From Calothrix sp. NIES-4105 (GTDB lineage: Bacteria; Cyanobacteriota; Cyanobacteriia; Cyanobacteriales; Nostocaceae), in NCBI RefSeq assembly GCF_002368415.1, contig NZ_AP018290.1:3795614-3859613 (forward strand): 64,000 nucleotides of DNA, read 5' to 3'. Position 1 is the stretch's first letter, and each line of letters begins with the position of its first letter. The notes beneath the pieces were generated by a model. The model saw nothing but the letters and a program-made list of their open reading frames with translations. It searched no databases and was not told the origin of the DNA. Shown piece by piece: positions 1 to 9,930 of the stretch. Position numbers and translations under genes: made by a program.

Positions 1-3000
1 GTGGGAAATTAATACACCTTTGGGGGTTCCGGTAGAACCGGAAGTGTAAATTACATAAGCTAAGTTGTCGGGTGTTGGGTAATCTTTTAAACTAATTAAA
101 TTTTCTTGGCTTTCCTTGTCAATTTCTTGCCAGTCTGTATCCAGATAAATAACTTGGGTATCGACTGGTAATGGCGCCATAGTTGATTGTGTCAGCAATA
201 TTGGTATTTGTGCATCTGCTACCATATATGCTAACCGCTCTTGGGGATAATTCGGGTCTAGCGGTACATAAGCTGCACCTGCTTTGAGAATTCCGAGCAG
301 TCCTACTAACAAATCTAGAGAACGTTCCACGCAAAGACCAACTAAAACCTCTGGTTGCACGCCTAGTTTTTGTAGGTAAGATGCGATTTTGTTAGCGCGC
401 TGATTTAATTCTCGGTAAGTCAACTGAGAATTCCCATACACTACCGCAATTGCATCGGGGGTACGCTCTACCTGTGCTTCAAACAACTGGTGAACACACT
501 GCTCTTGATATGCTACAACGTTTTTATTTCCTCTCAACAATTGCTGCTGTTCCTTTTCGGTCAACAAAGGCAAGTTTGAGATTCGTTGGTCGGGAGCGAC
601 GACAATTCCCTCTAGTAAAACATTGAAATGTCCTATCATCCGTTCAATAGTGGCGCCATCGAACAACTCAGTGCTGTATTCAAGCGACCCTATTAACCCA
701 GTGTCAGTTTCCAAAATGCAAAGAGTTAAATCAAAAGTTGCCGTCTGACGTTCTGACTCCAAAGGGGTGATAATAAGCCCTGGTAACTGTAGTGCTTCCA
801 TTGGGGCATTTTGGAGAATGAACATTACATCGAATAGCGGGTTTCGACTCAAATGTCGCTCTGGTTGGAGTGATACCAATTGCTCAAAGGGTAAGTCTTG
901 GTGAGTATAAGCTCCTAAAGCAACTTCTCGTACCCGTTGTAGCAGTTCCTTGAAACTAGGGTTGCCTGCTAAATTAGTACGCAACACTAGGGTATTGACA
1001 AAAAAACCAATTAACCCTTCTATTTCCGTGTGGTTACGGTTAGCAATCGGCGAGCCAACAATAATATCATCTTGCCCACTATAGCGGTAAAGTAAGATTT
1101 TGAACGCTGCTAAGAGCGTCATAAAAAGTGTTGCAGATTCTTGAACAGAAAGCGCTTTCAGGGCATCGGTAAGTGTTTTCGGCACTACAAATGATTGAGT
1201 TGCACCAGTGTAAGTTGATACCGCTGGTCGCGGTCGGTCGGTGGGTAGCTCTAGGGCGGAGCGGGAACCACCAAGTTGTTGCTGCCAGTATGCAAGGTGG
1301 GTTTCTAATACTTCCCCTTGCAGCCACTGTTGTTGCCAAAGGGCAAAATCTGCGTATTGAATAGGCAATTCTGGTAACGGAGAATCTATTCCATTACTAA
1401 AAGCTTCATAAAGTGCTGCCACTTCGCGAATTAGCACCCCATTAGACCAACCATCGGAGACAATGTGATGTAGGGTGAACAATAGCACGTAATCTTGTTG
1501 ATCGAGTTGCAGTAGCGTAGCGCGTAGTAATGGACTTTGGGTAAGGTCAAATCCTCGTTGTGTTTCTTCTTGTATAAGGCGCCGAATTTCATCTTCACGT
1601 TTGCCGTAAGGGAGATGGGATAAATCCACCACTGGTAATTCTAGATTTATTGATGGAGAAATTATCTGTATTGGTCGTCCATCTTGGATGGTAAATTTCG
1701 TTCGCAATACTTCATGGCGCCTGATTATTTCGTTGATGCAACTAGACAAAACTTCTACGTTCAGCTTTCCTTGTAGACGAACAGCCTTGGGAAGATTGTA
1801 CAATGTACTAAGAGGCTCTAACTGGTCAAGAAACCATAGTCGCTGTTGGGCAAATGACAAGGGTAATTCTCCGATTCGCGAAGTGGGGGCAATTAGCGGA
1901 GCTTTTAATTCGATTCCCCCACTCATCGCTGTTTGAATGCGTTGGGCTAAATCTATAAGTACTGGTGTTTCAAACAACCAAGGTAACGGTATTTCTATTT
2001 GGAAAGCTTCTCGTAACCTAGATATAAGCTGCGTTGCTAACAGCGAATGTCCACCTAATTCAAAAAAGTTGTCGTGGATGCCGACCTGTTTGCACCCCAA
2101 AATCGTTTCCCACAACCCAGCTAATACCTCTTCAACAGGAGTACGAGGAAGCAATACAGTTTTTTCCGATTCTGGTTTGGTTTCCTCCAGTACTAATAAA
2201 GCTTGACGGTCGATCTTGCCATTTGATGTTAGCGGTAAAGCCTTCAACATTACGAAAGCCAAGGGAATCATATACTCAGGCAGCTTTGCCATTAAAAAGC
2301 GACGCAGTTCGTCAGCATTTAAGTCTACTTTCAAGTCCACTTGTGACTGATGCGTCACCACATAAGCAACTAGACGTTTATCATTGTTCTCTGTTGCCCA
2401 AGCCAAAACGACAGTTTCCCGTACCTGGGGGTGTTGCAGTAGCGTTGCTTCAATCTCCCCAAGTTCTACACGAAAACCGCGAATCTTTACTTGGTTGTCA
2501 ATTCGCCCCAGAAACTCTAAATTCCCGTCACTGATATAGCGAACCAAGTCCCCCGTCTTGTACAGGCGTTCTCCCGGTACATCACTAAAAATATTAGGAA
2601 TAAATTTTTCTGCTGTTTCTTCGGGGTGATTTTGATAACATCGGGCGAGACTACTACCACCAATATATAATTCTCCTGCTACACCTATAGGCACAGGCTG
2701 CATTTGCTTATCCAGCACATAAACTTGGGTGTTAGCAAGCGGGCGCCCAAGAGGTACTGTAGGTATTTGTGTCTGTATATCCTTAACCGCGTAAGTTAGC
2801 ACGCCCACAGTAGCTTCCGTCGGCCCATAATGGTTAAAAATTAAGCACGTCGGCGCCAAAGACTGAATTTTCTCAATCAAAGTCCAACTAGCAGTATCAC
2901 CACCCAAAATCAAGCGCTGCCGGGGCAAAATAGATTGAGCGTGAGCAGATGCTAACAAGGCGCCGAGGTGAGAGGGGACAATTTTTAGACAGTCGATGGG

Positions 3001-5067
3001 ATGCTTTTGACAGTATGCTGCTAGTGCTTCTGGGTCAGATGCCCTTTGTGAGGATATCACATGGAGACACCCACCCCTGCATAAGGCAGGAAAAATTGCG
3101 GTGTTGCCCAAATCTGCTGAAAATGTTGATACAGTTGCAAAGCTAGCATTATCAGGCAACTCAAGTCTATCTGTAATCGCGTTAAGGTAATTCACTAATT
3201 GCCGATGCTCAATAGCTACACCTTTCGGCTTGCCCGTGGAGCCAGAAGTGAAAACCACATAAGCTAAATTATTTGCAGTAGCCAAGCAGTTTAAATTCTT
3301 GTCGCTTTCCTCAGCAATCAGGTTCCAGTCGGTATCTAACTGCACTATCTCTACTGAGTATTTTAAAACACTATTAATATCTAGTACATCTAATAAACAT
3401 TCGTGAGTTAACAGTACAGATACCTGAGCATCCAGCAAGCGAAAAGCAATATTCTCCTTTGGTAATTTATGGTCTAAAGCTAAATAAGCTCCACCTGCCT
3501 TGAGAATACCTAATATACTGACAATCATATCCAAGGAACGCTCAATGCAAATTCCTACTACTACTTCTTTTTGCACTCCTAACTTTTGTAAATAGCTAGC
3601 TAATTGATTCGCGCGCGCGTTTAGTTCTTCATAGGTTAATTGCTGGTCTTCAAAAACAACAGCAATTTGATTTGGAGTACGAGCTGTTTGTTCTTCAAAT
3701 ATTTGATGGATACAATTGTTTTGTGAGTAATCAACCTGGGTTTGATTGAAGTGAATTAGTAGTTCCTCAAGCTGATTTGGCGGTAGAATTTGTAATTTAC
3801 TTATAATAGTTTGTGGATTTTCAACTACACTAGCTAATAGAGTCTGAAATTGTTCTGCTAGACGTTGAATAGCTTCTGGTGAAAATACGTTCGTATCGTA
3901 ATCAAAGTCTAAATTTAAAGATGCTTCTCTTTCAGCACAAGCTAATTTAATTTTAAATGATTCAATATGGTTATATATTTTATCGAATGAAAAAGATACA
4001 TCACTAAGATTACTAGTTTCTGGTAATTTATTAAACTCGAAAATAATTGGAAAATTGAATTTATGATTTGTCTCCCAAACAAAATACTCTTGCCATTCGG
4101 AAGCTGCTTGAGTAGATTGGTATAGTTGTTCTAAAACTTCTTCAAAACGTAAATCTGCTGTTAACGAACAGGAAATTGGTAGTAATTTAGCAAATACTCC
4201 CAAGGCATTATTTAATTCTTCATACTCTCTACCATCAAAAACACTACCCACAATAATCTCTGTATTTCCTGTCAGGCGCCAGAGTAATATCTGCCAGCAT
4301 GAAAGTAAAAATAAATTAACATCATCTTGTACCTGTTGCTTAATTTTTTGGGTTAGAGATGGAGGTAAGGTTAAAGTAAAAGATGCTACTGCAAATTCTG
4401 CTTGATCAGACTGATGATATCTATCTGCAAAATTTAGTGTTAAAGAATTGAGACTAGAGAAATCTTGCTGACTCCAATAATCTTTACCCAATTCTGCTTG
4501 TGCTTCTTCCAATAATTGATTTTGCCACTCTGAGAATTGGACATATTGTACAACTTCGGTTTGATCTAGTTGCTCGTCGTTTAAATAAGCCTTATATAAA
4601 TTACTGATTTCCGTAAATAAATTATGGTGAGTCTTGGTATCAGCACAAAGCGCAGGTAAAGTCAAAAGTAAAATATGCTTTTCATCTGATAGATTAAGCA
4701 AAGCTAAACGCAATAGGGGAGACTGTCCAAAGTCAAATTTGTGGCATCTTTCTTCCTGAGAAATAGCTTCAATTTGCGCTTTTGGGAATATACAATTTTT
4801 TAAATTAATCTCACGCCACGAAAAGACACTACTATCCTGTACAACCATCACAGGAACTTTCATACCTGGAAGAGAGTGAAAAGTTGTTCTCAAAATATCA
4901 TGACGACTGACTATTTGTTGTAAAACAAATTTTAAAACCTCTGGTTTGATATCTCCTGCGATACCAATCCGACTTTGAGTTATACAATCCGAGGAGGACT
5001 TTTGCAATAACCAAAGATGTTTTTGATGCGGGGAAAGGCGAAAGCCGCTGAGAGTTGCAATTGTCAT
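1..5067 (-). CDS. NRPS, partial: degenerate C (interface-like)-A(Asp)-PCP-C-A, runs off window
   Basis: Fourth enzyme of the assembly line; the frame is open from ATG 5067 to base 1 (1689 codons, no stop), so it is cut by the window edge. Domains by residue: C-superfamily domain 1-430, adenylation 450-960, carrier 970-1040 (LGGHSLL near 1007), a second C domain 1050-1490 with an intact HHIVSDGWS near 1204, then a second A domain whose A3 motif YTSGSTGTPKGV is the last thing visible. The first A domain gives the specificity residues D-L-T-K-I-G-H-V-G, close to the known aspartate code DLTKVGHIGK. The N-terminal C domain lacks HHxxxDG and reads LPALCADT at about residue 137. The preceding protein ends in an intact C domain, so this one resembles the interface domains that dock Asp beta-hydroxylases. 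It lies 103 bp after the preceding NRPS gene. Confidence 0.9.
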   Translation of the reverse strand, partial: MTIATLSGFRLSPHQKHLWLLQKSSSDCITQSRIGIAGDIKPEVLKFVLQQIVSRHDILRTTFHSLPGMKVPVMVVQDSSVFSWREINLKNCIFPKAQIEAISQEERCHKFDFGQSPLLRLALLNLSDEKHILLLTLPALCADTKTHHNLFTEISNLYKAYLNDEQLDQTEVVQYVQFSEWQNQLLEEAQAELGKDYWSQQDFSSLNSLTLNFADRYHQSDQAEFAVASFTLTLPPSLTQKIKQQVQDDVNLFLLSCWQILLWRLTGNTEIIVGSVFDGREYEELNNALGVFAKLLPISCSLTADLRFEEVLEQLYQSTQAASEWQEYFVWETNHKFNFPIIFEFNKLPETSNLSDVSFSFDKIYNHIESFKIKLACAEREASLNLDFDYDTNVFSPEAIQRLAEQFQTLLASVVENPQTIISKLQILPPNQLEELLIHFNQTQVDYSQNNCIHQIFEEQTARTPNQIAVVFEDQQLTYEELNARANQLASYLQKLGVQKEVVVGICIERSLDMIVSILGILKAGGAYLALDHKLPKENIAFRLLDAQVSVLLTHECLLDVLDINSVLKYSVEIVQLDTDWNLIAEESDKNLNCLATANNLAYVVFTSGSTGKPKGVAIEHRQLVNYLNAITDRLELPDNASFATVSTFSADLGNTAIFPALCRGGCLHVISSQRASDPEALAAYCQKHPIDCLKIVPSHLGALLASAHAQSILPRQRLILGGDTASWTLIEKIQSLAPTCLIFNHYGPTEATVGVLTYAVKDIQTQIPTVPLGRPLANTQVYVLDKQMQPVPIGVAGELYIGGSSLARCYQNHPEETAEKFIPNIFSDVPGERLYKTGDLVRYISDGNLEFLGRIDNQVKIRGFRVELGEIEATLLQHPQVRETVVLAWATENNDKRLVAYVVTHQSQVDLKVDLNADELRRFLMAKLPEYMIPLAFVMLKALPLTSNGKIDRQALLVLEETKPESEKTVLLPRTPVEEVLAGLWETILGCKQVGIHDNFFELGGHSLLATQLISRLREAFQIEIPLPWLFETPVLIDLAQRIQTAMSGGIELKAPLIAPTSRIGELPLSFAQQRLWFLDQLEPLSTLYNLPKAVRLQGKLNVEVLSSCINEIIRRHEVLRTKFTIQDGRPIQIISPSINLELPVVDLSHLPYGKREDEIRRLIQEETQRGFDLTQSPLLRATLLQLDQQDYVLLFTLHHIVSDGWSNGVLIREVAALYEAFSNGIDSPLPELPIQYADFALWQQQWLQGEVLETHLAYWQQQLGGSRSALELPTDRPRPAVSTYTGATQSFVVPKTLTDALKALSVQESATLFMTLLAAFKILLYRYSGQDDIIVGSPIANRNHTEIEGLIGFFVNTLVLRTNLAGNPSFKELLQRVREVALGAYTHQDLPFEQLVSLQPERHLSRNPLFDVMFILQNAPMEALQLPGLIITPLESERQTATFDLTLCILETDTGLIGSLEYSTELFDGATIERMIGHFNVLLEGIVVAPDQRISNLPLLTEKEQQQLLRGNKNVVAYQEQCVHQLFEAQVERTPDAIAVVYGNSQLTYRELNQRANKIASYLQKLGVQPEVLVGLCVERSLDLLVGLLGILKAGAAYVPLDPNYPQERLAYMVADAQIPILLTQSTMAPLPVDTQVIYLDTDWQEIDKESQENLISLKDYPTPDNLAYVIYTSGSTGTPKGVLISH

Positions 5068-5100
5068 TTACTTTTTCCCTTTGATAATTTAATGCTATTT

Positions 5101-5152
5101 GTAGGGTGGGCACTACTCAAATGATACGTATGGTGGGCAGTGCCCACCCTAC
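5101..5152. repeat. inverted repeat / hairpin between two NRPS genes
   Basis: The arms GTAGGGTGGGCAC (5101-5113) and GTGCCCACCCTAC (5140-5152) are perfect complements 26 bp apart. Hairpins of this GTAGGGTGGGC type are common dispersed intergenic repeats in cyanobacteria. It fills most of the 103-bp gap between two NRPS genes and could stall or process the long transcript. There is no T-tract, so it is not called a terminator. Confidence 0.75.
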
Positions 5153-5170
5153 TTAAACAGAAATGATTTA

Positions 5171-8100
5171 TTATAAATCGATTGTTTTGGGGACAATATT
5201 GATAAATTTTTCCCGTTTTAAAGTTTGGCGTTCTTTTTTTTGCGTATTTTGTTGTTTTTTCTCAGCTTCAGTAAACATTTCTAAAGTATTTATCCGAGCA
5301 TTGGGCTGCACTACAACATTGCCGAGTAGCGTCTGAAAGTGACTAGTCATACGCGCGATTGTCCCAGAATCAAAAAGGTCTGCATTGTATTGCCACTTTC
5401 CAAGGATTCCCTGTTCTGTTTCGGTGAGAAATAAAGCTAAATCAAACCTAGCGATTTTATTTTCTACTTCTAATACATTTAAGGTTAGTCCTGGCAATTC
5501 TAAAGCTGGCATTGGAGCATTTTGCAGAACAAATAACACCTGGAATAATGGTGGTGTATTGCTCAAATTTCGTTCGGGTTGCAAAGCTTTAACTAATTGA
5601 TCGAAAGGCAAATCTTGATGAGCATATGCTTCTAATGTACAAGAACGTACTGTTTTAAGCAACTCTCGAAAACTCGGATTTTCACCAAGGTAGGTGCGTA
5701 ATACTAACAAGTTGACGAAAAAGCCAATTAATGGTTCTAATTCAGCCCGGTTACGGTTCGCAATATCAGTACCAACAACAATGTCATCCTGATTGGTATA
5801 GCGTTGTAGTAACACCTGAAAACTAGCCAAGAGGGTCATAAATAAAGTGACACCTTCTTGACGTGACAGGGTTTGCAGTGCTTGAGATAAATGAGAGGGA
5901 ATGACGAAGGTTTGAGAAGCACCTCGGTTGGTTTTAACTTCAGTGCGCTTCCGCGCCGTCGGTAATTGTAATGTATGAAGATTATTGCCTAATTGCTTTT
6001 TCCAGTAAGTTAATAGTGTTTCTAGTGTCTTACCTTGTAACCATTGGTGTTGCCAAACTGCAAAATCTGCATATTGGATGGGTAGTTCTGGTAGTGGAGA
6101 AGGTTTTTTGCTTTCAAAAGCTGTATACAGTGCAGCAAACTCCCGCACGAACACACCTATTGACCAAGCATCGGAGACAATATGGTGGATGGTGAACAAA
6201 ACTATATGTTCCCGTTCTGAAGCACGCATTATAGTGCAGCGCAACAGTGGTGCTTTGGTTAAGTTAAAGCTGCGTAGAGATTCTTCATCGATAAGTTGCT
6301 GTACTTCTAATTGCCGTTGAGATGGCAAAGAAAGCAAGTCCACCACTCGTACTTTTACAGTTACATCTGGGGTAATAACCTGAAATGGTTGCCCATCCAT
6401 TACTGAGAAGCTAGTACGTAATACTTCATGGCGCCGTACAATTTCATTAATGCTCTGCTCTAAAACATCTATATCTAATAAACCAACAAGCTGCACAGCA
6501 AAAATTTCATTGTAATTTAAGCTGCTTTGGTTTAATTGCTCTAACAACCATAGTCTAGTTTGAGCAAATGACAGCGGTAAATGATGGTTACGCTCAACAC
6601 GCTTAATCGAAGGAATTTCTTGCTTGATTGAGCTATTAATAACTATAGCTAGTGCAGCTACGGTCGGTGACTCAAACAAACGCTGCAACGGTAAATCGAT
6701 CTCAAAGGTTTTGCGAACTCGTGAAACCACCTGGGTTGCAAGCAACGAATGTCCACCTAATTCAAAAAAGTTGTCGTAGATACCAACCTGTGGAACACCA
6801 AGCACTTGTTGCCAAATTCCTACTAATAATTCCTCGACTGGATGCCGTGGCAAAACATGTGTACTGTTTGTTTCTAGATGTAAGTTGCTACCGTCAGGTT
6901 CAGGCAAGGCACGACGGTCTAATTTACCATTCGGTGTTATAGGTAGTGTTTCTAGTTGCACAAAGACTGATGGCACCATATAACTAGGCAACTTCTCCTG
7001 AAGATGGCGCCGCAGTTCCGTAATTTCCGCTAATTGATTTAAATTAAATACTACATATGCTACTAAACGCTGATCGCCAGGTTCATCCTCTCGCACTACG
7101 ACAACACTGCTATGAACTGCTGGATGCTGGTTGAGTAAAGTTTCAATTTCTCCGAGTTCTATACGGAAACCTCGGAGTTTCACTTGATTGTCAATTCGCC
7201 CTAAAAACTCAACGGTTCCATCCGGTAGATGGCGCGCTAAATCACCAGTTTTATACAAGAGCGAAGTTGAATCTTTGTGGAAAGGGTGAGGAATAAATTT
7301 TTGTGCCGTCAGTTGGGGTCGATTTAAATAACCACGAGCGACCCCAGCACCACCAATGTGCAATTCACCCATAACTCCCACAGGTACTAATTTTTGATGT
7401 TGGTCAAGAATATATAATTGGGTATTGGCAATGGGACGACCAATTGAAATAACGCCCTCCTCTAACTGTGACACCTTTTGCACAACTGACCAAATGGTAG
7501 TTTCTGTCGGTCCATATAAATTCCACACTTCGCTTGAGCGTTCGAGCAACTGTCGAGCAAGGCAGAAGTTAAGAGCTTCACCACCGCAAAGAATCTTCAA
7601 TTGTCTATTCAATTGTCCACTTTGCCACCCAGCAGCTAATAGCATTCGCCAGGTAGCAGGTGTAGCTTGCATAACTGTAGCGCTAGAAGAAGTTAATTTT
7701 TGTAGCAACTTCGTTCCATCAGTGGCGTCAAGACGATTAACTATAACCAAACGGGCGCCGACAATTAGTGGTAAATATAGTTCTAGTGCAGCAATATCAA
7801 AAGATAATGTGGTTACTGACAGCAAGGTATCTTCTGGGGTTAGTCCTGGAGTTTGGCGCATGTAACTTAAGAAATTAACCACAGCACCGTGGGGAATTTG
7901 CACTCCTTTTGGTTTGCCAGTAGAACCAGAAGTGTAGATTACATAAGCTAGGTTTTCTGTGGTGACACAATGGATGGGATTACAACTATTTTCTTGGGAT
8001 ATCTTCTGCGATTCAGTATCTAGGCATACCACTTTTGCTTGATGTTTAGGTAAATTTGCGAGTAAGTTTTGTTGAGTAAGCAGCACCGACACCTGAGCAT

Positions 8101-9757
8101 CTTCTAACATAAAGGCTAGACGCGCGTGGGGATAAGCAGGGTCTAGCGGTACATATGCACCACCTGCTTTGAGAATACCTAGCAGTGCCACTATCATATG
8201 AAGGGATCGCTCGATGCAAATACCCACAAGTACCTCTGCTCCCACACCTAAAACTTGCAAATGGTGGGCTAATTGGTTCGCTCTTGCATTCAGTTCTTGG
8301 TAGGTTAATTGCTCGTGATCAAACACCACTGCTACCGTATTAGGTGTTCTCTCAACCTGTGCTTCAAATAGCTGATGAATACATACTTGGGGATAATCAG
8401 CTTGAGTACTATTCCACTCTTCCAATTGTTGATGACATTCTGCCTCAGTTAACAACGGCAAATCCGCTAAATATTGCTGTTGGTTAACAATCATACCTAA
8501 TAGCAAAGTACGAAAATGTCCTAGCATTCTACTTATTGTACCTGGCTCAAAGTGGTCGCGATTATAACAAATCTCTAACAATAACTCTGAATCTACCTTC
8601 ACCGATGCGGTAAGGGGATAATGGGGGTGTATAAAAGTACGAATATCAGAAATTTTAAAACCGACTTGTTGGGCTTGAGAAAAACCTATAGGGTAATTTT
8701 GAAAGTTAAGTATGCTTTCAAATAGCGGTGCAACAGATACATCGCTCCACTTCTGAATTTCGACTAACGGACAGTACTCAAAGTAACGAGTTTCATTTTG
8801 CTGTGTTTGCAACTGCTTTAACCACTGCAAAAGGTCTTCTTTTGGATTAGCATAAACTCGCATTGGCAAAGTATTAATCAACACTCCTACCATTGACTCA
8901 GACCCAGCCAAGCTACCTCTACCAGATACAACAGAACCAAAAACGACATCCTCCTCTCCACTGTAGCGACTGAGGAGAATAGCCCAGGCGCCATGCATGA
9001 CAGTGCTTAGTGTCAAATGTTGCTGTTTAGCCCAAGACTGCAAAGCTGCTGTTTCTGCTATTGATAGCCCCAACTGCTGTTGTTCATAGCCTTTATCTTC
9101 ACTTCTTCTGTGCCTGGACTTTTGTACGCCCAAAGAAGTAGGAGAAGTAAAACCCTGCAAGCGGCGCCGCCAAAACGCCTCAGCACTTCGCAAGTCTTGT
9201 TGTTGCAGCCAAGCGATGTAATCGCGGTAAGCACGAGGTTTTTCTAAGTGCAAATGCTTACATTCATTTAAAGCATTATACAATTTAAAAACTTCGTCAA
9301 GAAGTAGAGATGCAGACCAGCCATCTAACAACAAATGGTGACGGCACCAGATAAACAGGTAATTTGTATCAGCCAACCGAATAAGCGTCAAACGCATTAA
9401 AGGAGCTTGAGAAAGTGCGAAACCCCGTTGTTCCACATTCAAAAAAGCTTCTATACGTTCTTCCTGTTCAGCCTTCGTCATTAGGCGCCAATCGTGTTGT
9501 TCGATTAGCAACTTTACTTGGTTATGTACAATCTGAGTAGGCTCTTTCAAACCTTCCCAAACAAAAGAGGTTCTTAAAATAGGGTGATGTTCTACTAACT
9601 GTTGCCAAGCCTGCTGAAATGCTAAAGAATTAAAATCTCCCTGGATATTACAACTAAATTGATCGCAATACATCCCTGAATCAGAAGCATAAAGGCTGTG
9701 AAAAAGAATGCCCTGCTGCATAGGCGAAAGCGGATAAAAACTCTCAATATTTTTCAT
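5171..9757 (-). CDS. NRPS: C-A(Gly)-PCP-C
   Basis: A 1528-residue peptide synthetase, third in the assembly line. Domains: C 1-440 (starts YPLSPMQQGILFHS; HHLLLDGWS near 141), A 460-960 (YTSGSTGKPKGV near 611), carrier 980-1050 (LGGHSLLATQ near 1002), C 1065-1490 (HHIVSDAWS near 1192), then a short Lys/Gln-rich tail. The specificity residues read by eye are D-I-L-Q-L-G-L-I-W, the classical glycine code. The first C domain should accept the polyketide-extended chain from the upstream PKS. The terminal C domain must work with the aspartate module on the next protein, so the condensation and adenylation domains of that module sit on different polypeptides. It lies 173 bp downstream of the PKS gene, same strand. 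The Gly call rests on manual alignment to the PheA positions. Confidence 0.93.
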   Translation of the reverse strand: MKNIESFYPLSPMQQGILFHSLYASDSGMYCDQFSCNIQGDFNSLAFQQAWQQLVEHHPILRTSFVWEGLKEPTQIVHNQVKLLIEQHDWRLMTKAEQEERIEAFLNVEQRGFALSQAPLMRLTLIRLADTNYLFIWCRHHLLLDGWSASLLLDEVFKLYNALNECKHLHLEKPRAYRDYIAWLQQQDLRSAEAFWRRRLQGFTSPTSLGVQKSRHRRSEDKGYEQQQLGLSIAETAALQSWAKQQHLTLSTVMHGAWAILLSRYSGEEDVVFGSVVSGRGSLAGSESMVGVLINTLPMRVYANPKEDLLQWLKQLQTQQNETRYFEYCPLVEIQKWSDVSVAPLFESILNFQNYPIGFSQAQQVGFKISDIRTFIHPHYPLTASVKVDSELLLEICYNRDHFEPGTISRMLGHFRTLLLGMIVNQQQYLADLPLLTEAECHQQLEEWNSTQADYPQVCIHQLFEAQVERTPNTVAVVFDHEQLTYQELNARANQLAHHLQVLGVGAEVLVGICIERSLHMIVALLGILKAGGAYVPLDPAYPHARLAFMLEDAQVSVLLTQQNLLANLPKHQAKVVCLDTESQKISQENSCNPIHCVTTENLAYVIYTSGSTGKPKGVQIPHGAVVNFLSYMRQTPGLTPEDTLLSVTTLSFDIAALELYLPLIVGARLVIVNRLDATDGTKLLQKLTSSSATVMQATPATWRMLLAAGWQSGQLNRQLKILCGGEALNFCLARQLLERSSEVWNLYGPTETTIWSVVQKVSQLEEGVISIGRPIANTQLYILDQHQKLVPVGVMGELHIGGAGVARGYLNRPQLTAQKFIPHPFHKDSTSLLYKTGDLARHLPDGTVEFLGRIDNQVKLRGFRIELGEIETLLNQHPAVHSSVVVVREDEPGDQRLVAYVVFNLNQLAEITELRRHLQEKLPSYMVPSVFVQLETLPITPNGKLDRRALPEPDGSNLHLETNSTHVLPRHPVEELLVGIWQQVLGVPQVGIYDNFFELGGHSLLATQVVSRVRKTFEIDLPLQRLFESPTVAALAIVINSSIKQEIPSIKRVERNHHLPLSFAQTRLWLLEQLNQSSLNYNEIFAVQLVGLLDIDVLEQSINEIVRRHEVLRTSFSVMDGQPFQVITPDVTVKVRVVDLLSLPSQRQLEVQQLIDEESLRSFNLTKAPLLRCTIMRASEREHIVLFTIHHIVSDAWSIGVFVREFAALYTAFESKKPSPLPELPIQYADFAVWQHQWLQGKTLETLLTYWKKQLGNNLHTLQLPTARKRTEVKTNRGASQTFVIPSHLSQALQTLSRQEGVTLFMTLLASFQVLLQRYTNQDDIVVGTDIANRNRAELEPLIGFFVNLLVLRTYLGENPSFRELLKTVRSCTLEAYAHQDLPFDQLVKALQPERNLSNTPPLFQVLFVLQNAPMPALELPGLTLNVLEVENKIARFDLALFLTETEQGILGKWQYNADLFDSGTIARMTSHFQTLLGNVVVQPNARINTLEMFTEAEKKQQNTQKKERQTLKREKFINIVPKTIDL

Positions 9758-9900
9758 TTAACCCTTGCCTTTGTGTACTTTGTGGTTCATCACTTTTCCC
9801 TCTGTGTCCTCTGTGCCTCTGTGGTAAAAAAAATCACCTTTGCTGCACATCTGGGACAGATATGCTACAACTCACCAAATTTAATGACACACAACAGAAC

Positions 9901-9927
9901 ATCCGTTACATCCGTTGTATCCGTTGC
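9901..9927. repeat. three tandem 9-mers (ATCCGTTRY family)
   Basis: Three consecutive 9-mers, ATCCGTTAC, ATCCGTTGT and ATCCGTTGC, lie directly downstream of the PKS stop codon. The same 9-mer family recurs inverted at 34428-34454, at the 3' end of the second FecCD permease. They look like short tandemly repeated repetitive elements of the kind known from heterocystous cyanobacteria. Confidence 0.7.
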
Positions 9928-9930
9928 AAG

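Noticed and set aside
2034-2534. 166-codon plus-strand frame opposite the NRPS
   Set aside because: Shadow of the A/PCP-domain coding strand; the minus-strand NRPS frame is continuous here and carries the expected motifs.
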